A stretch of 64,000 nt of DNA from Macrococcoides equi (GCF_047425865.1 NZ_CP179735.1), one strand, 5' to 3'; numbered from the stretch's first letter, positions 15,730 through 24,656 are shown. Program-made: numbers and translations. Notes: generated from the letters alone by a model not told the origin.

Positions 15730-15879
15730 ATGAGAGTAAATGTAACTTTAGCTTGTACAGAATGTGGAGATCGTAACTATATTACTAAGAAAAACAAAAG
15801 AAATAATCCTGAGCGTATTGAAATGATGAAATACTGCCCTAGACTAAAAAAACATACTTTACATCGTGAAACAAAATAA
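15730..15879 (+). CDS. rpmG: Ribosomal protein L33 paralogue lacking one zinc ligand
   Basis: A 49-residue L33 starting MRVNVTLACTECGDRNYI and ending KKHTLHRETK, behind AAGGAGATTTTTTAA. The first CxxC is present (CTEC), but the second pair is reduced to YCPRLKK with only one cysteine, so the zinc ribbon is incomplete. Zinc-independent L33 copies are known Zur targets, and this one follows a Zur-controlled COG0523 gene by 29 bases. It mirrors the S14 paralogue in the opposite operon. Confidence 0.93.
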   Translation: MRVNVTLACTECGDRNYITKKNKRNNPERIEMMKYCPRLKKHTLHRETK

Positions 15880-15925
15880 TTTTTGTTAGACGCGCAATTG
15901 CGTTTATATATATTTATACGACATC

Positions 15926-15952
15926 AGGCATCCACTTAGGATGCCTATTTTT
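15926..15952 (+). terminator. Hairpin (terminator or attenuator) before the flavoprotein gene
   Basis: AGGCATCC / GGATGCCT with a 5-base loop, followed by ATTTTTAT and then directly by the AAGGAG of the next gene. It would end much of the COG0523-rpmG message and lower expression of the flavoprotein. Confidence 0.7.
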
Positions 15953-15966
15953 ATAAGGAGATTATT

Positions 15967-17088
15967 ATGAGAACTATTATCATTGGTGGTGGCTTACAAG
16001 GTATTACCATCGCATTAAAACTATTAGATGAACAAAAGATAACACGCGACGCATTAACAATTATAGACCCCTATCCATTAGCTTCAAGATGGGAAAATAT
16101 AACGCACAAGATTGGCATGGAATATTTACGCTCTCCCCTTGTACATCACGTCCATCCTAATCCAATGCATCTAAAGCAATACGCTAAAACAGAAGATTAT
16201 GCACAAGGTTTCAGTGGTTACTATCAAAAACCACAATTAGAGATGTTTAATCATCATGTTCATGATCAAATACGTGATTACAAATTAGATGAGTGTTATG
16301 TCCAGGATAAGGCACTGAGCATAATAAAAATGGACAATGTATTTTCTGTAAACTGTGAAAAACAAAATTATCACTGTGAGCAGATTATCCTTGCAACAGG
16401 TATGAACCATTTACATGCTATACCAGAATTTATGAAAGATGTTCCTAAAAATAATTTCAAACATATTTTTGATGATGATTCAGAAATCGATACATCTGCT
16501 GATGTTATCATTGGTGGTGGCATTACAGCATTTCATCTGGCAAAAAAACTCTCTCAGAATAAAAAAATCAATTTAATCATGAGACATGATATTCGTTGTC
16601 ATGAACTGGATGCTGATCCTGGCTGGTTGGGACCAAAAAATATGAATGACTATGAAAAAATTGATGATTATAATACCCGCAGAGAAATAATAAAGAATGC
16701 CAGACATAGAGGATCCGTTCCCCTACATTTAAAACAATCTATTCTGAATCTCGTTAGACAGAATAAAGTTAATATAATCATTCAGAATATCAATACAATC
16801 GATGCGCATACGATTACATTTGAAAATGGTGAATCAATTAATTATCAAAAAATTATATTAGCTACCGGCTGTGCGGCCAATTTAAATAATGATCCGTTGA
16901 TTAATAATATCATCTCACAATTTAATGCTCCAATTGCACAATGCGGATTTCCTATCGTATCTAAAAGTCTGGAGTGGGTGAAGGGTATCTTTGTTGCCGG
17001 ACCATTAGCAGAACTTGAACTTGGACCGATTAGCAGAAATATTATTGGCGGCAGAAAAGCTTCTGAAAGAATTGCAAATCATATATAA
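15967..17088 (+). CDS. FAD/NAD(P)-binding oxidoreductase-like protein in the Zur operon
   Basis: A 373-residue flavoprotein. It opens with a Rossmann dinucleotide motif (MRTIIIGGGLQGITIALKL) and has a second near residue 180 (ADVIIGGGITAFHLAKKLS), with ATG-type motifs ILATGMNH and ILATGCA between domains. The layout is that of FAD-dependent N-hydroxylating or thioredoxin-reductase-like enzymes; HELDADPGWLGPKN is distinctive. The substrate is unknown. It follows rpmG behind a terminator-like hairpin and AAGGAG. A role in zinc scarcity, such as metallophore chemistry, is only inferred from position. Confidence 0.8.
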   Translation: MRTIIIGGGLQGITIALKLLDEQKITRDALTIIDPYPLASRWENITHKIGMEYLRSPLVHHVHPNPMHLKQYAKTEDYAQGFSGYYQKPQLEMFNHHVHDQIRDYKLDECYVQDKALSIIKMDNVFSVNCEKQNYHCEQIILATGMNHLHAIPEFMKDVPKNNFKHIFDDDSEIDTSADVIIGGGITAFHLAKKLSQNKKINLIMRHDIRCHELDADPGWLGPKNMNDYEKIDDYNTRREIIKNARHRGSVPLHLKQSILNLVRQNKVNIIIQNINTIDAHTITFENGESINYQKIILATGCAANLNNDPLINNIISQFNAPIAQCGFPIVSKSLEWVKGIFVAGPLAELELGPISRNIIGGRKASERIANHI

Positions 17089-17146
17089 AACGTTAAGCAG
17101 GCTTATACTTTAATGCATAAAAGCATAGACGCGTTAAAACTTTTTC

Positions 17147-17175
17147 TTGATATATCTGTCGAAACATCATACAAT
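17147..17175 (+). promoter_or_regulatory. Promoter of the LysP-type permease gene
   Basis: -35 TTGATA (17147-17152), a 17-base spacer, and -10 TACAAT (17170-17175), about 50 bases ahead of the start codon. Small hairpins (TAAGC/GCTTA near 17094 and ATGC/GCAT near 17113) lie upstream but are too weak to call. Confidence 0.7.
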
Positions 17176-17227
17176 AAAGAACATATTAACTTTTTAACAA
17201 CAAAAATAATGAAAGTTGGGTGATGTT

Positions 17228-18667
17228 ATGGAACAAAAATCTATGGACAGAGACTTAAAAACAAGACACATTTCCATGATTGCAATCGGTGGTTCAATAG
17301 GAACTGGTTTATTTATGGCGAGTGGTGCTGTTGTTTCTCAAGCTGGCCCTGGTGGTGCTTTAGTCGCTTATGCAATCATTGGTATTATGATTTATTTCTT
17401 AATGACTGCGCTTGGTGAACTTGCTACTTTTTATCCAGTATCTGGTGCATTTAATGCATATGCAAGTCGTTTTATCGACCCCGCAGCTGGGTTTACAGTT
17501 GGATGGTTATACTGGATTATCTGGAGCTTAGTAACGAGCGTTGATATATTAACCGCTTCACAAGTTTTAAGTTACTGGAAAGTGTTTGGTGGCATCCCTA
17601 CATTTATTTGGTGTCTTATATTCTTATCATTATTATTTGCATTAAACGCTTTTTCAGTAAAATTATTTGGAGAAGCTGAGTTTTGGTTTAGCATTATTAA
17701 AGTTACGACGATTATCATCTTCTTAATCACAGGATTATTAATGATTTTTGGTATACTAGGTGGCGAAGCTATAGGCTTTAAAAACTTTACTATTGGTGAT
17801 GCCCCTTTTCATAATGGTATATTAGGATTACTTGGCGTACTTGTTGTAGCAGGATTTTCTTTCGGTGGTACTGAAGTGGTTGCTGTAACTGCAGGTGAAT
17901 CTGAAAATCCAGAAGAATCAATGCCAAAAGCAATCAAGCAGGTGTTTTGGCGCATTTTATTATTTTATATTGGCTCAATTTTTGTCATAGCATGTATCAT
18001 TCCATATACAGATCCAAGATTACTGAATCAACATAGTGATATTGCGATGAGTCCATTTACGATTATCTTTGAAAAAGTAGGTATCTTATTTGCCGCTTCA
18101 GTGATGAATGCCATCATTCTCACTGCTGTACTGAGTGCAGGTAATTCAGGATTATACGCTACCAGCCGTTTACTTTTCTCATTAAGTCAGGACAAAAAAG
18201 CACCTGCGTTCCTTGGTAAGCTAAGTAAGAAGAACATGCCATTAAATGCACTAATAGTAACTACTTCATTTATCATATTAACGTTAATTTATGCCAATAT
18301 AAATATGGGCGGATATAGTAAATTATTAAGTATGATCGGTTCTCTTATATTGATTGTATGGAGCATAAGTATTATTAGTCATATGCGTTTAAGAAGTGCT
18401 ATAAAGGTTCAGCAAAAGCAAATCGATAAACTCTTACCTTTTAAAGCACCACTTTATCCGATTGGACCTATAATTGTACTTGCGACTATCATCTTCTTAA
18501 TGGTCGGGCAATCATTTTCAGATATTCAAGCTGGCAATTGGCCGAAGGTAATTGAAGCATTTATCCCACTGATTTTTGCAATTATTATTTATTCACTTTA
18601 TAAATTAATTACAAAAAGTAAAGTGATCCCTGCATCAAAAATTGATCTTTCTGAACATCAATTATAA
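17228..18667 (+). CDS. lysP: Amino acid permease, LysP/AAT family
   Basis: A 479-residue APC-superfamily permease with 12 membrane spans. Typical features are MDRDLKTRHISMIAIGGSIG at the N-terminus, GTGLFMASG, AGFSFGGTEVVAVTAGESEN near span 6, and SAGNSGLYATSRLLFSLS near span 8. Similarity is closest to the lysine-specific permease group, and staphylococci carry such a gene at this position; substrate is inferred. The ATG at 17228 follows GGGTGATGTT; an upstream TTG adds four residues without a binding site. A terminator follows. Confidence 0.85.
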   Translation: MEQKSMDRDLKTRHISMIAIGGSIGTGLFMASGAVVSQAGPGGALVAYAIIGIMIYFLMTALGELATFYPVSGAFNAYASRFIDPAAGFTVGWLYWIIWSLVTSVDILTASQVLSYWKVFGGIPTFIWCLIFLSLLFALNAFSVKLFGEAEFWFSIIKVTTIIIFLITGLLMIFGILGGEAIGFKNFTIGDAPFHNGILGLLGVLVVAGFSFGGTEVVAVTAGESENPEESMPKAIKQVFWRILLFYIGSIFVIACIIPYTDPRLLNQHSDIAMSPFTIIFEKVGILFAASVMNAIILTAVLSAGNSGLYATSRLLFSLSQDKKAPAFLGKLSKKNMPLNALIVTTSFIILTLIYANINMGGYSKLLSMIGSLILIVWSISIISHMRLRSAIKVQQKQIDKLLPFKAPLYPIGPIIVLATIIFLMVGQSFSDIQAGNWPKVIEAFIPLIFAIIIYSLYKLITKSKVIPASKIDLSEHQL

Positions 18668-18672
18668 TTACT

Positions 18673-18712
18673 CCCCTTGCAAATACACTGTACTTTGCAA
18701 GGGGTTTCTTAG
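18673..18712 (+). terminator. Intrinsic terminator of the permease gene
   Basis: CCCCTTGCAAA / TTTGCAAGGGG, a perfect 11-bp stem with a 10-base loop, then TTTCTT. Confidence 0.85.
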
Positions 18713-18742
18713 TATAATGAAGATAATAAAGGAGTTGAGATT

Positions 18743-19060
18743 ATGACGACTGGACAAACTAATTTATTTGATGATGTCTTGAAAACCGATGAGAAATTTG
18801 TCATCGTAGTTCAAGGTGTATATGAAAAACATGGACAGATTATTAAAAAGATATTACGTGAATATCCAAGTCTTGATGGACAGGCGATGCATCGCTTATT
18901 TGAACATCTCAAGGATACATACTTAAACGAGCCCTTTGAAGACAATATGGTTTTTTATGATATTACGGTCTACACAAATGAAGATTATGCTGCAGATCAT
19001 ATCTTCGCGCATACAAAAAGACATCGTGGAAGTCATGATTGGACACATACTTCAAAATAA
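18743..19060 (+). CDS. Hypothetical 105-residue protein
   Basis: A soluble 105-residue protein with no recognised domain. It begins MTTGQTNLFDDVLKTDEKFV, is acidic overall, and ends in a His-rich tail: AADHIFAHTKRHRGSHDWTH. Several histidines there could bind a metal, which is speculation. AAGGAG precedes the ATG and a promoter-like TATAAT lies just after the permease terminator, so it is probably monocistronic. A strong bidirectional terminator separates it from the HAD gene. Confidence 0.6.
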   Translation: MTTGQTNLFDDVLKTDEKFVIVVQGVYEKHGQIIKKILREYPSLDGQAMHRLFEHLKDTYLNEPFEDNMVFYDITVYTNEDYAADHIFAHTKRHRGSHDWTHTSK

Positions 19061-19061
19061 A

Positions 19062-19099
19062 AAGAAGAGGACTGTACAAATTTGTATAGTCCTCTTCTT
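19062..19099. terminator. Bidirectional terminator between the unknown gene and the HAD phosphatase
   Basis: AAGAAGAGGACT / AGTCCTCTTCTT, a perfect 12-bp stem around a partly self-paired loop (ACAAATTTGT). A and T tracts flank both sides, serving the convergent genes. Confidence 0.9.
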
Positions 19100-19117
19100 A
19101 TCCTACTCACCTTTTAT

Positions 19118-19927
19118 TTATGGTAGTGATATATACTGTTTTACGATATTGGCAATCCCATCGTTATTATGATCCTCAGTTATCACATCTGCTATCGCTT
19201 TAATATTTTCATTAGCATTTCCCATCGCAACGCCAAGACCCGCAAATTCTAACATATCCTTATCATTATTACTATCACCAAAGGCAATAATTTCTGACGG
19301 TTCAATATTTAATTTATCCGCTAGTTGCTTAAGTACTTTCCCTTTGGATACATCTTTATTGATAAACTCAAGGAAAAATGGTTTTGATGTCGTGGCATGA
19401 ATATCTTCATTAAACGAACCACCTATTTCCTGATTCATCTGACTAATCTTATCAATATCATCTACACCCATTAATTTCGGTACAGCGGCTGTCACGTATG
19501 TCTTCAAGTTTTCAACAGACTGCATCGGCAATCCTGTCAATTCATGTTCTACATTCATATATTTATGAGTACCCTCATATACAATTGTGTTATCAACATA
19601 AGTCAGCACAAATACATCTCTTGCCTTAAGATAATCATATACCTTATCAAAAGACGATTTAGAGACATATGTAGAATCGATTACTTCACCGGTCGCTACA
19701 TTTATTACCACTGCACCATTGTAGCTGAGTATGTATGAACCGAAATTAGCAAGCTGTAATTCCTGTGCTGCCTCAAGCATGCCTCCTGTCGGTCTGCCAG
19801 ATGCTAATACAACTTTTATTCCTTGTTGCTGAGCTTTAATCAGTACATCTTTCGTTGAGGATAAAATAACATTTTCTGAAGTCAGTAATGTGTCATCCAT
19901 GTCTAATACGATCATTTTGTATTGCAA
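19118..19927 (-). CDS. Cof-type HAD-IIB phosphatase
   Basis: About 269 residues. Motif I is VLDMDDTLLTS, motif II sits in VVLASGRPTGG, and motif IV is AFGDSNNDKDMLEFAGLGVAMGNA, all standard for the Cof/YidA HAD-IIB group of sugar-phosphate or nucleotide phosphatases. The most likely start is TTG at 19927, eight bases from GGAG; a GTG at 19936 overlaps that site. It lies 49 bases downstream of thrB on the same strand and may be cotranscribed with the threonine genes. Confidence 0.9.
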   Translation of the reverse strand: MQYKMIVLDMDDTLLTSENVILSSTKDVLIKAQQQGIKVVLASGRPTGGMLEAAQELQLANFGSYILSYNGAVVINVATGEVIDSTYVSKSSFDKVYDYLKARDVFVLTYVDNTIVYEGTHKYMNVEHELTGLPMQSVENLKTYVTAAVPKLMGVDDIDKISQMNQEIGGSFNEDIHATTSKPFFLEFINKDVSKGKVLKQLADKLNIEPSEIIAFGDSNNDKDMLEFAGLGVAMGNANENIKAIADVITEDHNNDGIANIVKQYISLP

Positions 19928-19975
19928 AATTATCACTCCAAATCCATTGATTAATTCAATGGTAACACAAGTACA

Positions 19976-20860
19976 TTATTTTTCATAAGCAATAACACCA
20001 TTTACATCTACTTGTATATGCTTTATTTCGCAATTTTGTAAATTGTTAAGTTGTTGAAAGTTTTCATTGAAATAATCCGGATGACATACTACAAAAATTG
20101 AAGGACCTGCCCCACTTAAAAAAGCAAAGCATTTGCCCGAAATTACTTTACGGACCATCTCATAATGAGGTACAAGGTGCTTTCGGTAAGGTTCATGTAA
20201 CTTATCGTTCTGCATCATTTCGCCTGCAGTCGCATAATCTTTTGAATATAGTGCGCCAATGAGTACATTCCCAATTGCTCCTGCTTGTACGGCTTCGGAA
20301 AATGGAATATCTCCAGGTAACGCATCTCTTGCTTCACTTGTTTTGAGTTCGTAATTTGGAATGACTACCATAATAGGCCATTCAATGACGGGTACTTGTA
20401 AGGTTGTTGTTGTATTTTCTTCCTGATTATAAAAACCAACGATAACACCGCCAAGTACACTCGGCGCAACATTATCAGGATGTCCTTCTACCTCAGATAA
20501 TAAATTTACTTTTTCTTGTTTAGTTAACTTCAAATTGTAGAAATGATTAATAATCTCCAGACTAGCAATCAACGCTGAACCAGAACTCCCTAATCCTCTT
20601 GCCAAAGGAATATCTGAGTGCATGACGACTGAAAAGCATTTACTCGGCAGCTGAAACTTATTAATAAAATAATTACAGTATTTTCTTATATAATGATTTT
20701 CATTATTTTCAAGACTAGCTAATGTTTCACCGTAATGTTGAATATCCCAGATATTGTTTTCTGAAACTTCCAATTCTAAGTATAGGTTGACTGCCATGCC
20801 CAGTGAATCAAATCCCGGACCTAAATTTGAAGTGGAAGCGGGTACTTTTATATATAACAT
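19976..20860 (-). CDS. thrB: Homoserine kinase
   Basis: A 294-residue GHMP kinase that phosphorylates homoserine before threonine synthase acts. Motifs are ATP-binding PLARGLGSSGSALIASL (about residue 87) and SGAGPSIFVV near the C-terminus, with the N-terminal VPASTSNLGPGFDSLG. Its ATG immediately follows the thrC TAA, so translation is probably coupled. Gene order hom-thrC-thrB matches staphylococci. Confidence 0.96.
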   Translation of the reverse strand: MLYIKVPASTSNLGPGFDSLGMAVNLYLELEVSENNIWDIQHYGETLASLENNENHYIRKYCNYFINKFQLPSKCFSVVMHSDIPLARGLGSSGSALIASLEIINHFYNLKLTKQEKVNLLSEVEGHPDNVAPSVLGGVIVGFYNQEENTTTTLQVPVIEWPIMVVIPNYELKTSEARDALPGDIPFSEAVQAGAIGNVLIGALYSKDYATAGEMMQNDKLHEPYRKHLVPHYEMVRKVISGKCFAFLSGAGPSIFVVCHPDYFNENFQQLNNLQNCEIKHIQVDVNGVIAYEK

Positions 20861-21922
20861 TTATATCACCGACTCTATATATTTTATAATTGCTTGTTCA
20901 TCATTTTTTAATACTTCAGGTTGAATTTCTATTGTATCTATGGCTGTTTGAGGGTCCTTTAAACCATTACCTGTTAAAACAGCGACAATTTTTTTATCTT
21001 TAGGTAATTTACCTGCTGCGTGTAATTTTAGTAAACCAGCAATACTTGCATTACTCGCAGGTTCCGCAAATACCCCTTCTTTGCTCGTCATAATATGATA
21101 TGCTTCTAAAATTTCTTCATCTGTTACCGCTTCGATTAAACCATTTGATTCATCACGTGCATTCAGGGCAAGCTGCCAGCTAGCAGGGTTACCAATTCTT
21201 ATCGCAGTCGCTAACGTTTCAGGTTGTTCAATCGGATAACCTTTAACAATTGGAGCGGCGCCATCTGCCTGGAAACCAAACATTCTTGGTAATTGTGTTT
21301 GATTTTTTTCCTGATACTCCTTAAAACCTTTCCAGTATGCAGATATGTTTCCAGCGTTACCTACCGGAATAGACAAAATATCCGGCGACTCACCTAATTG
21401 CTCGATAACTTCAAAAGCAGCTGTTTTCTGACCTTCCAGACGGTATGGATTAACCGAATTCACGAGCGCAACATCATCACGCATTTCACTTACTTTTCTT
21501 ACAATCTTTAAAGCTTCATCAAAATTACCTTCAATCGATACTATTTCAGCACCATATACGATTGCTTGGGCAAGTTTTCCTAGAGCAATCTTTCCTTCAG
21601 GTATTACAACGATTGTCTTCATACCTGCTCGGGCAGCATAAGCGGCTGCAGATGCAGAAGTATTTCCAGTAGAAGCACAAATGACGATTTCTTTCCCCTC
21701 TTCTTTAGCTTTTGCAACGGCCATGACCATGCCACGATCTTTAAAAGAACCTGTCGGATTTGCACCTTCAATTTTTGCGTAAATCTCATTCTCAAGTTGT
21801 TCTGATAAAAATGGTAAATGAATTAAAGGCGTTCCACCTTCATTTAAAGTAAGTTCCGGCGTTTGTTCGTTTATTGGTAAATACGCTTTATATTCTGAAA
21901 GTAATCCCATCCATCTTTTCAT
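20861..21922 (-). CDS. thrC: Threonine synthase
   Basis: A 353-residue PLP enzyme converting O-phosphohomoserine to threonine. The PLP lysine is in GSFKDRGMVMAVAKA (about residue 55), with ICASTGNTSASAAAYAARAG and the glycine-rich SIPVGNAGN phosphate loop. The start is the ATG at 21922, two bases after the hom stop codon and behind GAGGGTG at the end of hom; a TTG 15 bases earlier lies inside hom. Length equals the S. aureus protein. Confidence 0.96.
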   Translation of the reverse strand: MKRWMGLLSEYKAYLPINEQTPELTLNEGGTPLIHLPFLSEQLENEIYAKIEGANPTGSFKDRGMVMAVAKAKEEGKEIVICASTGNTSASAAAYAARAGMKTIVVIPEGKIALGKLAQAIVYGAEIVSIEGNFDEALKIVRKVSEMRDDVALVNSVNPYRLEGQKTAAFEVIEQLGESPDILSIPVGNAGNISAYWKGFKEYQEKNQTQLPRMFGFQADGAAPIVKGYPIEQPETLATAIRIGNPASWQLALNARDESNGLIEAVTDEEILEAYHIMTSKEGVFAEPASNASIAGLLKLHAAGKLPKDKKIVAVLTGNGLKDPQTAIDTIEIQPEVLKNDEQAIIKYIESVI

Positions 21923-21923
21923 A

Positions 21924-23159
21924 TTAAACACCCTCAATATTATAAATTTTATAGTTCATGTCTAAACTTTCCACATATTTTACGATAGCTTTGTATTCTT
22001 CTAAACTTTTTCCAGTACATTCTATTGCAGCAATACCATCTTGTACAAGATAGCGTAAGCCATTTATGCAAGAAAGTATTTCTTCTAAATTACTATCTGC
22101 ATACAGATCAAGCATTATAAGGATATTTATTTTCTCAAGTGATTGTTCTACAGTTGAACCCACCTCAAGATGCAACGGTAGATTAAGCTTTTTAGTTCCG
22201 ATCAGTTCGATAATATGCATTAAATCACTGACAACTGCACTTCCTGTTGCAAGGCTTCCAGCACCCTTTCCGTAGTACATCGTATCACCTACGGCATTTC
22301 CATCGATATAAATGGCATTATATTCATTTTCCACATGCGCTAATTGGTGACGGTCAGGAAGTGCTGTCGGTGCAACGGACAATTTAGCTCGTTTACCATC
22401 ATAGTATCCATTACCAATCAGTTTTATACGATAACCCAACTGCTTAGCAAGTTCTATATGACTCAAGCTGACATCACGTATACCTTGAACTGAACAATCG
22501 TCAAGTTTACTAAACTGGTTAAACGCCAGGTAGCTCATGATAACCACTTTACGTTGTGCATCGATACCATCGACATCGGCTGTTGGATCTGCTTCTGCAT
22601 ATCCCAATTCTGTAGCGAGGCTTAGCGCATCTTCATAAGTCATATTTTCATTACTCATCTTACTTAAGATAAAGTTACTTGTGCCATTAAAAATACCCAT
22701 AAAATGTGTAATACCATTGGCACTTAGTCCGTAATTCAATGCATTGATGATTGGAATGCCTCCAGCCACTGCAGCCTCATATTTTAAGGCCACACCAGAT
22801 TTACAGGACAACTTTTCCAACGTCTCAAGATGTTCTGCTAATAAATCTTTATTTGCAGTTATCACATGTATTTTATTATGTAAGGCCGTATTAAGTAATT
22901 CATACGTGTCATCAATACCACCCATCACTTCTACAAGAATATCTATTTCACTATTCACAATAGACTTTAAATCATTGGTTAAATTGTATTTGGAAGTATC
23001 GATATCCCTGTTTTTTTCTAAATTTCTAACACCAATTGCACTGATATTAATATCCGTTCCTAATTTTTCAATAAATTGTTCTCTGTTTTCTTCTATGATA
23101 CGTACAACTCCTGTTCCAACTGTACCCAATCCTAAAATACCAATATTTAAATATTTCAT
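21924..23159 (-). CDS. hom: Homoserine dehydrogenase
   Basis: A 411-residue enzyme that reduces aspartate semialdehyde to homoserine, the branch point to threonine and methionine. It shows the NAD(P) motif ILGLGTVGTGV, the catalytic-domain GIFNGTSNFILSKM and GYAEADPTADVDGIDAQRK, and a C-terminal ACT domain for feedback control. The start at 23159 follows CAGGAGG; the frame extends upstream to 23189 without a binding site. The promoter (TTTACT, 16 bases, TATACT) overlaps that of the divergent aspartokinase. Confidence 0.96.
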   Translation of the reverse strand: MKYLNIGILGLGTVGTGVVRIIEENREQFIEKLGTDINISAIGVRNLEKNRDIDTSKYNLTNDLKSIVNSEIDILVEVMGGIDDTYELLNTALHNKIHVITANKDLLAEHLETLEKLSCKSGVALKYEAAVAGGIPIINALNYGLSANGITHFMGIFNGTSNFILSKMSNENMTYEDALSLATELGYAEADPTADVDGIDAQRKVVIMSYLAFNQFSKLDDCSVQGIRDVSLSHIELAKQLGYRIKLIGNGYYDGKRAKLSVAPTALPDRHQLAHVENEYNAIYIDGNAVGDTMYYGKGAGSLATGSAVVSDLMHIIELIGTKKLNLPLHLEVGSTVEQSLEKINILIMLDLYADSNLEEILSCINGLRYLVQDGIAAIECTGKSLEEYKAIVKYVESLDMNYKIYNIEGV

Positions 23160-23197
23160 GAGAACCTCCTGTTTTTCTAGTAAATACATTTGTACTC

Positions 23198-23226
23198 TTG
23201 AAAAAGAATTATATTTATAGTATAAC
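23198..23226 (+). promoter_or_regulatory. Aspartokinase promoter, overlapping the divergent hom promoter
   Basis: -35 TTGAAA (23198-23203), 17-base spacer, -10 TATAAC (23221-23226). The minus-strand hom promoter shares this stretch, so the two transcripts compete or share a regulator. No T-box or other leader structure fits in the gap of about 120 bases between the two start codons. Confidence 0.65.
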
Positions 23227-23278
23227 TAAGTCATTAATAAAGTAAAGCTTAAAATATAAAAAGAAATGAGTGTTGATA

Positions 23279-24619
23279 ATGATAGTATGTAAATTTGGTG
23301 GAAGTAGTGTTGCAAATGCAGAACAAATTAAAAAGGTATTAAACATTATCAATACCAGCAATGAGAGACGCATCGCAATTGTTTCAGCTCCCGGGAAGCG
23401 ACATGCAGACGATATTAAAGTGACAGACTTATTAATTCAATTATACGATAAAGTTTTATTAAGTGAAAATTTCGATAAAGAAATTAATGATGTTCTAACG
23501 CGTTTTTCTTCTATTGAGCAGGAACTTAAACTCAATGATTCATTAATCGATAAATTTAAAATTATATTAGAAAGTTATATCAAAAAATATAATAATCAAC
23601 CATTGCGCTTACTAGATGCACTTAAGAGTTCAGGTGAAGATTTTAATGCTCAAATTATCGCAGCCTATAACTCTCAAAAAGGTATCAAAACGACCTATCT
23701 TTCTCCTAAGCAGTTAAATATGTTGGTCAGCGATGAGCCCGGTAATGCTATCATTCAGCCAGAAAGTTATGACCTCATCAACAAAGTAATCAGTAATATA
23801 GAAGGAAAAATAATTATTCCTGGTTTTTTTGGTGTAAATATAGAGGGAGATCACGTTACTTTCTCTAGAGGCGGAAGTGATATCACAGGTGCTATTCTTG
23901 CAAGAAGTGTGAATGCAGAATTATATGAAAACTTTACTGATGTATCAGGTATATTTGCTGCAAATCCTAATATTATCGAACAACCTTCTATCATACATAA
24001 TCTTACATATGCTGAAATGCGCGAATTGTCATATGCAGGATTTAAAGTATTTCATGATGAAGCACTTATGCCTCTTTATAAAGAAGGTATTCCCGTGAAT
24101 ATCAAAAACACTAATGATCCCGTACACCCTGGTACTATGGTTACAAGATCCCGACCTTCAACAGGTGTTGTGGGCGTAAGTTGTGATAAAGGATTTGTAA
24201 GTATTAATATGACAAAATATTTAATGAATAGAGAAATTGGATTTACGCGCAGACTTTTATCGATTTTAGAGCAATTTAATATTTCTTATGAACATATGCC
24301 CTCTGGAATAGATGATATCAGTATTATCATTCGTGAGAATCAAGTAAGTAACAAGTTAGAAGCACTAATTTCAGCGATACAACGAGTACTTGAAGTGGAT
24401 GAAATTTCTGTCGAGGATAATATAGCCATCCTTATGATTGTAGGATTGGGGATGAAAACTCAGATTGGAACAGCTAATAAAGCAACTGAAGCTTTTAAAC
24501 AAAGCAATATCAATTTAAAAATGATTAACCAGGGATCTTCAGAAATAAGTATGATGTTTGGAATAGATGGAGATGCTGAAAAAGACGCGGTAAAAGCCGT
24601 ATATAATGCATTTTTTTAA
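23279..24619 (+). CDS. thrA: Aspartate kinase
   Basis: About 446 residues. The kinase domain begins CKFGGSSVANAEQIKKV and carries FSRGGSDITGAILARS and the NFTDVSGIFAANP motif. Two ACT domains follow (residues about 295-440), with ILMIVGLGMKTQ in the second. It phosphorylates aspartate, the first step to lysine, threonine and methionine. Divergent pairing with hom-thrC-thrB suggests a threonine-branch isozyme. The ATG at 23279 is preferred; GTG and TTG codons shortly upstream are alternatives, and the binding site (GAGTG) is weak. Confidence 0.93.
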   Translation: MIVCKFGGSSVANAEQIKKVLNIINTSNERRIAIVSAPGKRHADDIKVTDLLIQLYDKVLLSENFDKEINDVLTRFSSIEQELKLNDSLIDKFKIILESYIKKYNNQPLRLLDALKSSGEDFNAQIIAAYNSQKGIKTTYLSPKQLNMLVSDEPGNAIIQPESYDLINKVISNIEGKIIIPGFFGVNIEGDHVTFSRGGSDITGAILARSVNAELYENFTDVSGIFAANPNIIEQPSIIHNLTYAEMRELSYAGFKVFHDEALMPLYKEGIPVNIKNTNDPVHPGTMVTRSRPSTGVVGVSCDKGFVSINMTKYLMNREIGFTRRLLSILEQFNISYEHMPSGIDDISIIIRENQVSNKLEALISAIQRVLEVDEISVEDNIAILMIVGLGMKTQIGTANKATEAFKQSNINLKMINQGSSEISMMFGIDGDAEKDAVKAVYNAFF

Positions 24620-24621
24620 AA

Positions 24622-24656
24622 TCAAAAAAACAGAACCGAGTTGATCGGTTCTGTGA
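24622..24656. terminator. Terminator shared by the aspartokinase and DUF2332 genes
   Basis: CAGAACCGA / TCGGTTCTG with a 5-base loop at 24631-24653. The A7 tract on the left gives a strong T-run for the minus-strand gene; on the plus strand the tail is weaker. Confidence 0.8.

Noticed and set aside
23160..23278. T-box or threonine-responsive leader for hom or aspartokinase
   Set aside because: Only about 120 bases separate the start codons, and they contain two overlapping promoters. No specifier stem or T-box sequence (TGGNACCGCG) is present.
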